Assembly (NCBI GenBank): GCA_026545225.1
Contig: CM048846.1
Coordinates: 58,780,270-58,844,269, forward strand
DNA length: 64,000 bases
Source of the DNA: Cornus controversa
Taxonomy: Eukaryota > Streptophyta > Magnoliopsida > Cornales > Cornaceae
Direction: 5' to 3'
Shown here piece by piece: positions 34,071-47,283 of the stretch. Position 1 is the stretch's first letter. Each line of letters begins with the position of its first letter. The notes beneath the pieces were generated by a model that had not been told where the DNA came from, did no database searches, and was given only the letters and a program-made list of their open reading frames with translations. A program made the translations under genes and the position numbers.

Positions 34071-36387
34071 GGATGAATAAAAGTTTAGGTACAATAGAGA
34101 ATATCCCTCAGTAGATATATACAAAAATGATAACTCAATAAAGAATATCCTTCAATGGATAGATACGCAAATTATAGCTCATATACCTAGCATTAGTAAT
34201 GAAATATTCAATTGAAAGCTCTTCACTAGGATTTTGCTATTATGAATGATATGCAAGTGTTTGGCTCAATAGTGGTGACTACCAATAGATAATCATATGA
34301 ATATTTAAGTTATAAGGTAATATCTACCAACAATATATGATCATGGAGGGTTATAGGGTCTCTCTCATTCTTCTCTTTCTCTATCAATTATATGGAGACT
34401 TAAAAGCTTTTGGACTATGAATCAGAGGATTACACTCATATTCATAGTGTAGCTCCAGCGTGAGATTAAAAGAGGAGTTCAAGGCACGTGAAACATCCAG
34501 TTGGTTTTTTCTTTGGAGTTAAAGCTACATTGAGGTAACCACTTCCGCATTGAGTAGTTTAATATTCCTACATTATATATCAACTTTATTTTCATTGTCT
34601 GCTTAGAGCCAACAACAACCAGAAGGTTCAGATTTCATTCTCTCTAAAATTTGTTTGTTACCATTTTGTTCTCCTGGTTTTCACATTGTTATAATAAACT
34701 TATTATTGATTTGTTTTTTCTTTTGCTTGATTGAATTTTTTTAAATAATCAATATACATTGTGCATTATATATACTTTTACTAACATATGTTAAATGTTT
34801 TTGAACTACCAAATTAGTTGTCACACATAATAAATCATATGTATATTCCTTATTCATCATGTATTATTCATGTTATTCAGTTAAGTTCTTCTATTTCATA
34901 CTTTGAACTCTCTCTATTGTGATACTCTGTTAGTTGTTTTAGTAGGTGGGTGCATTTAAAATTCAACCCTAACTTTAATACAATACCAATGGAATCCATT
35001 TAAGCACTTAAAATAAATAATAGATTAATCAATATGATCTATTAATCAATTGGTTAGAAGAGTTTATTTAACACAAGTTTTATTCATTTAAATAATATAA
35101 TATAAAAAGTAAAAAATAATAATAAAGATGAGTTCGTATTTACACAACTTTTGGCCTTTATATATATCTTTTGATTAAATGAAATACTATCTTATTTTGA
35201 AAATTAAAAAATCATGGTTACAACATAAATACAAAAGATAAAGTTAAATAAATGTCTTTTTTTCAGAAATAATTTTTCTTCTTCTTGTAGTATAGTGATT
35301 AACAAATTGCTACAATATATTGTGTTTAACATGTGGTATATATGATAATGATAATGATAATGACAACTTAATAGAAAGTTAAAATTTAACAAATTTGTTA
35401 AATCCAAGTTTCTTCTTTTTAAAATATGAAAAAAAATATAATGGAAGAGGAACCATAAGAAAGTTAAAAATCCCCTACTCTGTAATTATTTTTTTTAAAA
35501 AAAATTAATAAAAACAAATCCAAATTTCTTCTTTTTCAAATACGAAAAATTATAATGCAAGGGGAACTATAAGAAAATAAAAAATCCCCTACTCTATAAT
35601 TAATATTTTTTCTTTAAATTAATAAAAACCCTCTTAAGTTCTATTTATTTTTATTTTTTTTCTTTTTTCTAAGGTTATTTGTTGATTTTTAGTTATCTAG
35701 ATATATCAATATCTTTTGACACTTATTAAACTCATATTCATAGTACAAAATATATTCTGATATTAAATATTTTAGCTATTCATAAAAAAAATTCAATCAT
35801 GTGCATCGCAAGGAGTCTGTGTTTTACATAATTTTTTATTCATTATATATATCTTGTAGATTAAATTAAATAATATGTACTTTTTACATTATTAAAATGT
35901 ATTATAAAAGACATTATATTATAGTGTTGATTTTATTTTATTTTTCTTTATGACCACATGCATCGCACGTGCTCTTTTATATATGTGGTTTAGAATTGTA
36001 TACATTAACAAGAATTATAGGAATTTATATACACAGGAGTGGAAATGAGAGAATTGTGTTAGTCTCTTATTGTGACTAAGGAAGTAATTAAAAGAAGTGG
36101 AGAGAAAAAAAGAAAAGATTATTTATTTTGCGAGTGTATGCTAAAGGTAAACCAAATAGTGACACCACTGCAATCATTAACTCTCATAGCATTTTCTTTC
36201 AAATCCTCACACTTAAAAGGATCATCATCATCATCGTCTTAATATCATATGAATGAGGTCGATCACATAAATTCTCTCTCTCTAATATTTTCTATTACAT
36301 GTCATTTTCCTTACAATATTTAACTTTTTAAAGTTATTTTTAATAACCTCATCATATATTATTTTTGGTCGTCTTTTCTGTCTCTTA
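34071..36387. other. AT-rich intergenic DNA with one short tandem duplication
   Basis: No gene recognised. A ~115 bp direct duplication lies at 35408-35520 and 35524-35636 (TTCTTCTTTTT, CCTACTCT-TAATTA, AATTAATAAAAAC blocks). Confidence 0.5.
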
Positions 36388-36638
36388 CTCCCTCCGTACC
36401 ATATTAGTTGTCCATTTTTTCATTTTGGTTTGTCCCAAAATACTTGTCCATGTATGTCAAATAAAATAAATCTAATATTTTCATGATTACCCTTTATAAA
36501 ATCTCTCAACTTGATAATATAAATAATTAAACATAGAATGATAACTTGGTAATTTTAGAAGAGGACAATGCATTAATTGCATGTTCCCTTAAAATGTTCA
36601 AATATCAAAAATGAAAAACTATTGTGGGACAGAGGGAG
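36388..36638. mobile_element. Stowaway MITE (251 bp)
   Basis: It begins CTCCCTCCGTACC and ends GGGACAGAGGGAG, inverse of each other, with TA on both sides (36386-36387 and 36639-36640). These are the diagnostic ends and target duplication of Stowaway (Tc1/Mariner-derived) MITEs. The interior is AT-rich with TTGTCCATTTTTTCATTTTGG-type subterminal sequence and no coding capacity. Ends and duplication are intact. Confidence 0.93.
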
Positions 36639-36900
36639 TACGTTCTATTACAACTAGTCTACCTTGCTTCACCGACACGTCTATAGGTCTCTGATATATG
36701 TGTGGAAATCATCTCAATCTACTCTTTCTAATTTTTATTTTTTTTTACAAATGGGTGCTACACGTAATTTTTCTCTTATACTCTCATTAGGGATCTTATC
36801 TCTTCTAGTCACTCTAATCACTTAAAGAAGATATGTGAGTAACATTTATTACGCTAATAAATAAAGAACCTGAAAGATCCGAGACTAGAATTGGATTCTA

Positions 36901-37370
36901 TGTCCTTAAGACAATATACTGAAGCCTAATCTGTAATAAAAAGACTAATTGTTTGAGAAGCCCTAGGCCTGGTCTTAGACCTAGATCTAAACCAAGATGG
37001 GTGGGCGACACACGCGTATGTTTTGGATAGGTCAAGCCCAACCTTGACTAGGTCCACACCCACTGATGATGACGATGTGCAAGAGGAGATTGTAATCTCA
37101 CATGTCCACCTTGTTATATATACAAACACCAAGTTTTACTTAAACTTTCAAAGTGGGACAAACTCATTTACAAAATTATAAGTCATTATCAAATACCTCA
37201 CTTTGGATCCAATTTCTCATTCATCCAGGAATAGATTTGAGCAAGTAAATATACCACGCTTATCTATTCTCAGAGAGAAACGCATTCTAATATGGACCTG
37301 CTTCAAAATCTTAGTGGGCCCACTTTAATTTTAAACCAAAGTTTGCTTGATCAAACATTAGTTTCCAACA
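36901..37370 (-). repeat. 3' LTR of the copia element
   Basis: The start at 37370 (minus) is TGTTGGAAAC, immediately after a G-rich polypurine-like tract. The end at 36901 is placed at the nearest CA (complement of TGTCCTTAAG) and is less certain. The LTR contains the GTGGGACAAACTCATTTACA and CTCACTTTGGATCCAA blocks also seen at 41633-41700. Confidence 0.65.
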
Positions 37371-38639
37371 ATGCCCCACATGAATTAAAATTGGGTTCAA
37401 AAGCAAACAACTCGACAAACACCAGAGAGAGTATATTTGGAAAGTTACTGCATTGGGACATATAAATTTTGGTCTTGAATCATACCTAGTGTTTTACTAT
37501 CAAATTCGTGAACATGATATCTTGAACTGTTTAGTCATTTGCGTGAATCAAGACAATAGTATACACACAATTCCTTTTATCACAAAGTTGGTTCTCATGG
37601 TTGTGTTCATTTTGGCCTTAAACCACTCCTGGTTTTCATGAGTGCTTTAGAGAACTTGGGTTTTATCGTTCTCATGGAAGCGACCCATTTCACACTCATA
37701 TGTGTGATGTCCTGTTAAGAGTATCCTGTCATACCCCACTTGAATTTCCAAGATATAGGTATCATTAAAAGTATTGTTTATCTTGATCCACACGGTAGAC
37801 AACATTGTGTCATCATAGAAATGGGTAGAAGATATGTATTTCTTTAGTGCTCGTGAGTCACTCAAAATTTTAGTTGTCCCTTTTAATCTAAATCTTGGGA
37901 TTTTCATACTGCTAGATAGGAATTTCGATTAAGGTGACTCGTTAGATATATGCTTTAATCTCATTCCATTCAATGACCTAAATTTGCTCTCTGGTTAAAT
38001 CTTTTGCAAAGGGATCATATTATCTATAAACTTCACATAATCAATGGAAATTATTCAATTTGAGAGCAACTGCTTAAGAGTATTATGTCTCCTTCATATA
38101 TGTCAAGACTTACCATTATATATGTTACTCTATGACCTTTCAATCACTGATTGGGTATCATAGTGTTTACAAATTGCGGGCACATGTTTTGGCCAATTTG
38201 GAATATCCTCTAGGATGTTACGAAACCACTCTACTTCTTTGCCAACTTTATCCAAAGCTATAAATTCATATTCCATTATGGATCTGGCAATACACATTTT
38301 CTTTGAGAATTTCTAAGACACGACTACACCTCCAAGTATAAAGACATCCACTCGTGGACTTTTGAGTGTTTCGATTCCGAGATCCAGTTGGCATCATTGT
38401 ATCCCTCAAGTACTGCTAGATACTTAGAATAGTGTAATCCATAACTCAAGGTATATCTCAAATATCTTAATACCTTGATTATTGTTGTCCAGTAATCCTT
38501 TCCTGGATTACTCATATACATACTCAATTGATTAATTGAGTATGTTATATCTTATTGTGTGCAATTCATAACATTCATTAATGTTGGTCTATGCTCTTTG
38601 TTAAGTATGTTTGCCACTTTTAATGTCAAAAGGGTGCCC

Positions 38640-40700
38640 AGTTTTATTAAATAATCTTTTCAGTCCTGCATCTATGATATTTGATAGGCATTTGTGTCAT
38701 TTCATAAATCAACTGTATTGTTATTTAATGCCTAAAAAACTTGTATGCTTTGTTGATTAATTTGTTTGCATTCTCTGCTCTTCATTGTTCTATATGTTTT
38801 GAATGCATCAGCAGGCGCACTTCTGTCTTTTCACATAAATGCATGCATTAATTTTGCTATATATGATGGCTGCAGTGGTTCAGTTCACTAATGCACTCTA
38901 CTTATATCATAACACAACTTATTACAGTATTTATTCAAATAGGATTTCACTTAGTTACCCATCAAGGGCATTTCTGTAATTTTTTGTGCTTTTAGGTGTT
39001 GTGCACGTGGCAGCTCTGGCTGCAAATTCTAGAAGGATCTCTAGATCAGCAAATGTCAGAATTATCCCTCAGTTGCTCTAGTGACTGCATGCTCAGAATT
39101 TTGAATTCAGGGGTATACTTGCCAAAAATAGAAATATCAAATGAAATGATTAGGTGATTTGAATTGAGAAAGGACAAAAACCTTTTGGGATCACTCTCCA
39201 AAATTTAAGGAGAGATTCATTTATTTCTATCTATCTGTTGGCAGAACTAAAGCACCTCTTTATATATGTGCGTGTGTCACAGCAATATATCCTCTGTATG
39301 TGTGTGCAAATAGGCCAATAATGAATACTGTAAGAGAGATAGAGAGGCGTTTGCAACAAATGAATGCCTGTGAGATGAGTGCATTTTCTGGAATTCTCAA
39401 TGGAGATAAATCTTGAGCCTAGAATATTAGTTTGATAAGGTGTTATTGGAGCATATATAGCAGCTAGAACTGGATTTCTGCAGAATCTGGAAGTGTTTTT
39501 ATTGCTGTCAAAGTCAAAATCAAAATCCTTGCTCTGATCTGGTTTGATGAATTCTGAACTTATATTTGGTTTGAGCAAGTTTATTAATCTATATTTATCT
39601 AGTTGTGAGGCTCATACATTAGTCTTTAGACTGCTGCAAAATATCATGCTCCATACCACAAATTTAGGTTTCTATATTTGACTCTTGTGGACAGTCATGC
39701 TATTTACAAGTCATTTTGAGTCTATATTTGATATATGTGCAAGCTTAAAATGTTCATGCTAATCCTGTCAACCCATTATCAAGTTAAAATTGAAGCTGCC
39801 TGCAATTCTGACCATCAAGAACCTCATTATGATGTTTATACTACTGATTAGTGTTGCTGCAGCTATAAAAGTCTTCTTGTGTTGCTTGTAATTCATAGTT
39901 AATTTATGTATCAAGAAGCATCTCATATACATATATTTCCTTGTATTGTTTGAGTGTGTGAGAGAGTCCTAGCACTGGGGTGCTTCTGGACAGGGGGAGG
40001 AGTTTAGAGTGTTTGTGGAGAGATTGAGATTGGTGTGTGAAATGTCCAAGCTTTGGGAGCTGTGGATTGGGTGAGTGTTTGTGGAGAGATTGAGATTGGT
40101 GTGTGAAATACCCAAGCTTTGGGGGCTGTGGATTGGGTGAGTGTTTGTGGAGAGATTGAGATTGGTGTGTGAAATGTCCAAGCTTTGGGGGCTGTGGATT
40201 GGGTGAGTGTTTGTGGAGAGATTGGTGTGTGAAATGTCCAAGCTTTGGGTGCTGTGGATTGGGTGAGTGTTTGTGGAGAGATTGGTGTGTGAAATGTCCA
40301 AGCTTTGGGTGCTGTGGATTGGGTGAGTGTTTGTGGAGAGATTGGTGTGTGAAATGTCCAAGCTTTGGGTGCTGTGGATTGGGTGAGTGTTTGTGGAGAG
40401 ATTGGTGTGTGAAATGTCCAAGCTTTGGGGGCTGTGGATTGGGTGAGTGTTTGTGGAGAGATTGGTGTGTGAAATGTCCAAGCTTTGGGGGCTGTGGATT
40501 AGGTAAGTGTGGTGCTCAGTTGTAATCACAGAATTGGCACATACTGGATTGCTGCACATGCTAATGAATGGCCTTAAGAGGATGTTTTTCCATTTTGGGG
40601 TTTTACCTTTATAAGCACACAACCTACCTTGTCTGTTCTCATTGGCTCAATTAAGGAAAGAAAATTTGCATTTAACTCAATTCACCCCCACCCCCCTTCC
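38640..40700. mobile_element. Insertion of unknown family within the copia pol
   Basis: About 2 kb separates the two copia pol parts. It carries no recognisable protein. A TATAAAAG box lies near 39865, a GA/C-rich tract (CACCCCCACCCCCC, 40684-40697) at the right edge resembles a polypurine tract on the minus strand, and a 60-bp minisatellite fills 40005-40510. It may be a solo LTR or a deleted retroelement. I could not find its exact ends or a target duplication. Confidence 0.5.
40005..40510. repeat. 60/66-bp minisatellite, eight copies
   Basis: A unit containing GTGTGTGAAATGTCCAAGCT, TTGGGTGCTGTGGATTGGGT and GAGTGTTTGTGGAGAGATTG repeats every 60 bp from about 40215 to 40510. The first three units are 66 bp because they carry an extra GAGATT. 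Copies are nearly identical, so the array is young. The period is a multiple of three and contains no stop in one frame on each strand, so long repetitive open frames appear on both (40169-40525 +, 39969-40622 -). These are by-products, not genes. Confidence 0.93.
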
Positions 40701-41810
40701 CCCTCTAACCAATATTATTTGTTATTAACAAAGATTTACATCTACAAGAGTCTTCACAATACTCCTATCATTTTAATATTTATTAAATTTCTCTAATATT
40801 TTCTCACAATATAGTGATATTGAGATAATAAGAGACCATCTAATGTTCTAGAAATTTTAATTCCTAGGATAACATTAGTAATGTCCATATCTTTCATATC
40901 AAAGTTACTAGTTAGAATTTTATTAGTAACTATAATGATATCATTATTGCTACCCATTATTAGCATATCATCCACATATCAACATAAAAATGACATATTT
41001 ATCTTGAGTGCTTTTAGTATACACACATTTATCACACTCGTTGATTTTAAGTCTATTTGACATCATCACGTTAAAAAAATTCAAGCCATTATTTTGGTGC
41101 TTGTATTAATCCATAAAGGAATTTTACAAGCATGCAAACTTTCTTTTCTTGTTAGGAACTATAAACCCTTCTACTTGTTTCATATAAATTTTCTCATCAA
41201 ACTCATCATTTAACAACCATTTGATATATCTCAAGATTATGCAACGTTGCAATCACAATTAACATTCTAATGAATTTTATTTTTGTAACTGGTGAGTAAG
41301 AATTTTATTCTAATTTTCTCATCAAACTCATCATCTTTTTGTTTGTATCTCTTAGCTGGATTTGTATTTATCAATTGACCCATCAGGCTTTATCTTCCTC
41401 TTGAAAATTCACTTATAACCTAACAGTTTATTTCTAGGAGAAAGATCCATCAGCTCTCATCTTTGGCTTTGCAAGATGAATTCAATTTCACTATTATAAT
41501 TTTGGGAGATGGGTTCAATTTCACTATTAAAAATGAAAGTGATAGTTTCTTCGTAAAATAGATTGAGGGTGTCACACCCACTACTTGACTTGGTTGTAAT
41601 CTTACATGTCCACCTTATTAAACGTTCAATGTGGGACAAACTCATTTACAAATTTAGGCATCGTAATCAAACAACTCACTTTGGATCCAATTTTCGAGCA
41701 AGGAAAAATATCATGGTCATTTACTATGGGCCTCAAAAACTTAGTGGATCCCACTTTAGTTTTGACCCAAAGATTGCTTGTTCAAAAGCTTAGGTCATGA
41801 TAATCAAAAC

Positions 41811-42606
41811 ACTAGTTAAAATTAAAAGATTAAGCTTTTCTCCTTCTACCTCCTAATCCCCTCCGCTCATTTTTTTTTTTTTATCCTATTTTTGAATCAA
41901 ACATAAAGATAAAACTCGTCATTCTTCTCCTTCCCTTTCCTTTCCTTTCCCTCCAACTTCCCTAGTGTAAGCACGTGTTTCTCTTGAATCAAAAGGGATG
42001 GAAAACACCTTAAAACAACAAAAATGAGCAAGTAAAATTTTCAGGTTGTACATTTCATGAAACAAGCTTAAATATGATTATAATTACACTCCTAGACGAG
42101 GACGTAACAATCCATCCAGGCTGATTTAAAAGTATCTTTATATTTTAGTATCTATCTAGCTTTGAGGGTTGGTAAATTACTACTTCAGCAAATGCCACTG
42201 ACCACTCTTTTTAAGTAATGATACTTAACAATGGACGTATGTACGTACAAATGGGATTCCATGAAAATTAAACAATACAAATTAATTCAAAATTTAATGT
42301 AACTCGATCATGTAAAGGAGCCTTTTCACCTTAAAATTCCCGGAAAAATATTATAGCCTCAACACCAGATACTCAAGGCATTTTGTTAAATCCTTGATAA
42401 ACAAATCCATAAAAGATCTCGAAAAATATACAACTCCATAAAATTATAGATCGCAATCAGGTTCTCTGATCACAAATTGTAACACAAGAAAATTTGGATG
42501 GCAAGTATGAAAGGAAAAGATAAAACACCATTGTTTGAACTCTCCTGGTTGCATAACATGAAGAACAGTTTCAATGGTAGACTAGGGAAACAACTTTTTG
42601 GTTGAA
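41811..42606. other. 3' flank and untranslated region of eIF(iso)4G
   Basis: There is no other gene here. About 100-250 bp next to the stop codon should be the 3' untranslated region. Several complements of AATAAA-like words occur, but I cannot pick the used site. 41936-41950 is a CCTTTC-rich tract. Confidence 0.45.
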
Positions 42607-45600
42607 TCAAGAGCGCAACAAAGTTTTACAAGTCTCGATATCAGCTCCCTGTGTTGCCAAAACCCCCTGCTCGGAGGGGCTAGAATTGATGCTCACCATA
42701 GCAGCATCAAAAATGGCCGTCCGGAACCTATCATCTTCCACTTTCTTCAAAACCTCTGCCACCACCGTAAAGTCCACACCCTGAACCAAGATCAATTTTC
42801 CAATTACCTCACCAAAGTTATTCGGTGCTTTTGGCAAATCGATCCCAATATCATCTAACATCGACGCATAGAGTAGACATCCAGTACCTATATCTCCGGC
42901 TGTCAAAACTTTTTTATTCAACAGGAATTCCAGAAGTTTTGTAACCGGTTCTACATTAGGCGGGATCTTTTCCAGTGCAAGGGCAATGGCTTCCTTAGCG
43001 ACCTCAGGGTGATAAGATGGAGAATTCAGCTCCTCCACACATTGCAATGCTTCATCGAGAATCCGAACGCTAAAATACTCCTCCAGAAGGGAAACAGTTT
43101 TTCTTCGAAGATCTGCAGGATTCAATTTTGTTGCAGCAGCCTGCGGCTTACCAGGAGAAGGAATTGCTGGTGGTGCAGGAGTAACAGACCTGGGCTTTTC
43201 ATTTATGGGTTCAATTCCTGAAACAAAGCCGGAAGGTCGTTTAAGGGGTCCACCACTTCCCTGCAACAAAGCACTCGTCTTTCCAGTTATGAAACCACCA
43301 CTGCCCTGAGGTAACAATTTTGAATTGAGGGGTGTAGATTTGCCAATCAAAGGTGAGTAGAGATGTCCAGCAGATTGAGTACGACCTGAAACATCAGCCC
43401 TCGGCACTGATCGGGTTCTAGGAACCTCCCAATTGTCAGTATCAAGTCCTGGCATCCCAGGCATCTTCCTCATACCACCAGGCATACCAGGCATCATTCC
43501 ACCAGAGCCAGGTCTAGTAATGGGGAAGCCACCAGGCCCCGTACCCCCAACTGCCCCCATGTTACGACCATTTCTCAGGTTTGCAGTGGCACCTGGACGT
43601 AACCCTAGATTTTTCTCTGCTTCTGAATGAATTTCAGTAATGGTCTTTGCTTTCACCTGTGAAACAGAGGTCAAATAAGTTTTTCATTTTTTAATAACAA
43701 TGGTTAAATAAAAATTTCAGAGAATGAAGATGAAGACTAATCATTTTCAGTTCTTCAAATACATGAAACACAAAACCACCAGACAAAACGAGAAAGAAAA
43801 CCCCAAGCACAATATAAATACAAGGAACTGGACGGGATAAGAGGAAATAACAGTAGTCGTAATAGATGAGACATGGAAAGTAAACCTCTTCACGTCTAGG
43901 GACCCAGTTGTTGGCCCGCACGTCGAGAACATCACGGACCATAAACCTTAACCGTGGTGCAAGTTGGGTGTTTGCAGTCAACTCCTTCATCCTGCTGAAA
44001 TAGACATCATTGACTCTCCAAGACTTTGAGCTCTCATCTAGCTGCTTACCAATCGTATTAAAGAATTGACATATTGCCTCCACATTTTCCTCAGCTGGGC
44101 AAGCTTTTGGATCAGGTCCCAGAAGCTCCTATATGACAAAATCAGTGGATTTAGGCCACTTCAAAGAACAATCTAATAGCAAGATACCTGAAAGAACAGC
44201 TAATAGGCCAAGTCATTGAACTCAAATCTGACCTGAACAATGTGGTGGACAATCTTTTCAGGTACCATCTTCTGCTTAAGAAGTTCTCCAATAAGACGGA
44301 TGTTTCCAAGCGTTCTCAGTTTGACCATTCTTTCTTTATCCCTTCGTTCCATTTCTTGATCAGAGGCAGTCATCTGCCTAATTTCTGCCCTCAGATTGTC
44401 AGCACCTTCAAATGCCTCCTGGCAATTATTCAGGAGAATTCGCTTAAATGTAATTTCTTTCCCACCGGGTTCATCAGACGGAAAAGGAGGAAGCTTCTCG
44501 TTCAGGTCAGAGCAAAGAAGAGCATACATGGGACAAAAAGTTGGCTCCAGCACAGCCTTCTCAAAAATCAGCGAGATAACACCCTGAAGTTAAAAAAAGA
44601 GACCTCCATTTTATTTGGAAAAAGAGAGCACTAAAAACTCAAAATTCAGTTTATAAAGATCTTTAAATTATGAACCTTCAAAATATCGGGGGTTGTGATA
44701 CCAGAATCGATCAGTTGGCCCTTAAGAATATCAAACTTCTCTGGGGTCAATTTGTTCAGTATACTGCACAGAGATTAAAAAGGGTTACCACAAGTAGAGA
44801 TTGAATACAGAAGTGCTCTCTCAAGGCCCCCCCAAAAAAAACCACCACCAGAAACACAGACAAAAAGAAAATCCTTAGTTCAATTGAAAGTTAAAATTTA
44901 ATTAGAATTCTGTTGGGTCTGTCACATTTTCAAGAAGATGCACCAACTTTTGTGCAGGGAAATGAGGTAGATTTTCTCAATGGAAAGTAAAAAACACACA
45001 TTGAAGGAATTCAGGTTCAATTAATTACCCTTTCACTGTCTTTAAGACGCGTTCCTTCTCAGATAAATTCCCTCTCTGTACTGACCATGGCACTTCAGCC
45101 TTGATAAGAACAGGAGCAGGTCCCACCTGGTTTTCACATAAAAGTTAAACTGATGACAAGTGAAAGCCAAACAGACACAAAAGAAGGCTTCAAGCATTAA
45201 AAGAAAAAACAAAGAATGAATTAAAGAAATAAAATAAAATAGAACCCAAAGAAAGAAGTTTTCAATAGATCTATAATTGTAGTCACATCATAAACCTCAG
45301 AATCCACACTGTACACATCATTTACATTATACAAAGAAAACAGAACTCTGAACCAAAATATAGAACCCATTTAAAACCACTGTAGTAAGAACAAACCACC
45401 ACACATCACTTACAAAAGCGAATTATATGATAAATTTGACAAAATCCAAACATAGAAACAATCATACTCGATCCTTTGACAGAAAATAAAATTTAAGCAA
45501 TATATAATATTCAATTACCCATTTTAAATAAACCAATGCCAATGTCGCAAACAAAACACCAAGCAAGTTCTAAAGCTAAAATGGGCAGATAAAAAGACAG

Positions 45601-47252
45601 AACAGTATTCATAAAGTTGGTATTGGAATAGACTAAGCCAGGATCAAGCACGGACACTGCTCTCTATGGAGCGCCTTGGCAGTGTTCGACATGTGTCCAA
45701 TGCATACACATGCATGAGACACGGCTGGAAAAATGTCCAAATGGCTAGAAGTGCCCTGGAGTTCGAATACCTTTTTTTCCCCCTAGTTGGATACAACAAG
45801 GACATGTTTGGGACACTTTCAGAACACAACATGAGTAATTTTGCAATTTTTTTTTAAGAAAAGAGTTTCAATGCAATTTTAAAACATATTTTAGAAATAA
45901 AAGCAACACCCATCAAACTCTAAGCTCGAAATTAATGATTATAGTCAAAATAATGTGAAGAAAAGAGGTAAAATCATTTTTTTGTATATAAGTAATATGT
46001 ATTTATTATTTTATTGTCATATCCCTGCTATGTACATTTCTATTCTTTGAGATTTGTCGTATCATCGTGTCTGTATCGTGTTGTACACGTGTACCCTATC
46101 TATTTACGTGCTTCATAGGCCAAGGCTGATCTGATATTTAAATGATCAATGGGTGAAAAATCTTATATGAATATAAAAAAAAGTAAGTGCAAAATCACTA
46201 AATTGACTGTCGCTAAAAAATTATAGAATTTTATACAATAGTTTTTTTTATTATCATGATTGGCAGAATTATAAATATGTCTCCAAAAATTCCTCAGCAA
46301 TGAAAACCTAAGATTTGCTTGAAAAAGCTGCATAATAGGGAAGGTTTGCAGTCACAGTTGTGGACGTGGTGTAACAGAATTGAACTTGTATTAGCGTAAC
46401 GTAACAGAATCAGTTATCCTGGACGTGATTTTTTTTTTAACTTCACAGTAAGGCCCAAAATGCACCGATACACAAATTTTTACAGCATAATTAGATAAAA
46501 ATGAATTTTTAGTTATTTTTATTGAATTTTTGAAGACCATTTAACACAATTAATAACCCACTCATGAATTCTAAGTCATTGTTGTTTTAAAAAGGCTTAA
46601 TAATTATAATTTTGATAAAATTAATGAATAAAAATGAACTCAATTATGAAATAAATGAAAATTCATACCATATAAAACATACGAGAATTAAAAACTGAAA
46701 ATAAAATTGAATATTAAAATAAATTAGAAAAAGTATATGATTTGTCTACATATAAAATAAATTAGATATGTCAAATAATTTTTTTACATGAGATTTTATG
46801 ATAATTTTAATTATGACGTCTATAACATAGTCAAAAAAATATGGTTCAGTAAAATTAAGGGTTTGGATAAATACAGTTATAATTCAATTTTTTGTTAAAA
46901 AATTCATTGAAAAAATAGGCATGAAAAAATAAGAATATAGATACGTTCAAGTATAATACATTCTGTTTGTTAAAAATTCGAGACTAAAAATATGGATACA
47001 CATGAATTATTTTTCATTTCATTATTTTAATTCGTATCAATAATAAGAAAGGATTACAAAGATAATGAAATTATTTTCACTTTGTGCACATTGCCAAAAA
47101 AAAAATTTATAAGAAACAAATATTATTAATTCAAACCATTACATCATCACAAAATTAATAATCTTAAGTTTATGTTAAATACTTCTAAAATAGTTTATTC
47201 ATTATTACTATGCAGTAAACCAGATACCACCATCACAACTGCAGGGATATAT

Positions 47253-47283
<31 letters not shown>

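Larger units (their letters stand above)
37620..41450 (-). pseudogene. Ty1/copia pol remnant (RT and RNase H)
   Basis: The minus strand shows, with many stops and shifts, the copia RT: a DGSIDKYK-type start near 41380, VEGFIVPNKK, FNVMMSNRLKINECDKCVY and a CYVDD-like box decayed to CG*YAN near 40970. The open piece 40975-40793 continues with ILTSNFDMKD and VILGIKISRTLDGLLLSQYH. After the insertion come [39 protein letters not shown] (38527-38330) and the RNase H signature CIARSIMEYEFIALDK near 38270, then WFRNILEDIPNWP. The catalytic box and several frames are broken, so no product is possible. Confidence 0.82.
36901..41810 (-). mobile_element. Decayed Ty1/copia retrotransposon with a nested insertion
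   Basis: On the minus strand the order is: LTR fragment (about 41810-41565), RT (about 41450-40740), an insertion (about 40700-38640), RNase H (about 38640-38100) and a 3' region, then a polypurine-like CATGTGGGGCAT followed by the 3' LTR TGTTGGAAACTAATG... (37370 down to about 36901). The LTR pieces share ATGTCCACCTT, GTGGGACAAACTCATTTACA and CTCACTTTGGATCCAA. Gag, protease and integrase are missing between the upstream LTR piece and the RT, so this is an internally deleted copy. Confidence 0.75.

Noticed and set aside
39969..40622. Long repetitive open frames on both strands (217 and 118 codons)
   Set aside because: They are translations of the 60-bp minisatellite. Both strands are open because the period is a multiple of three, and there is no domain or context for a gene.
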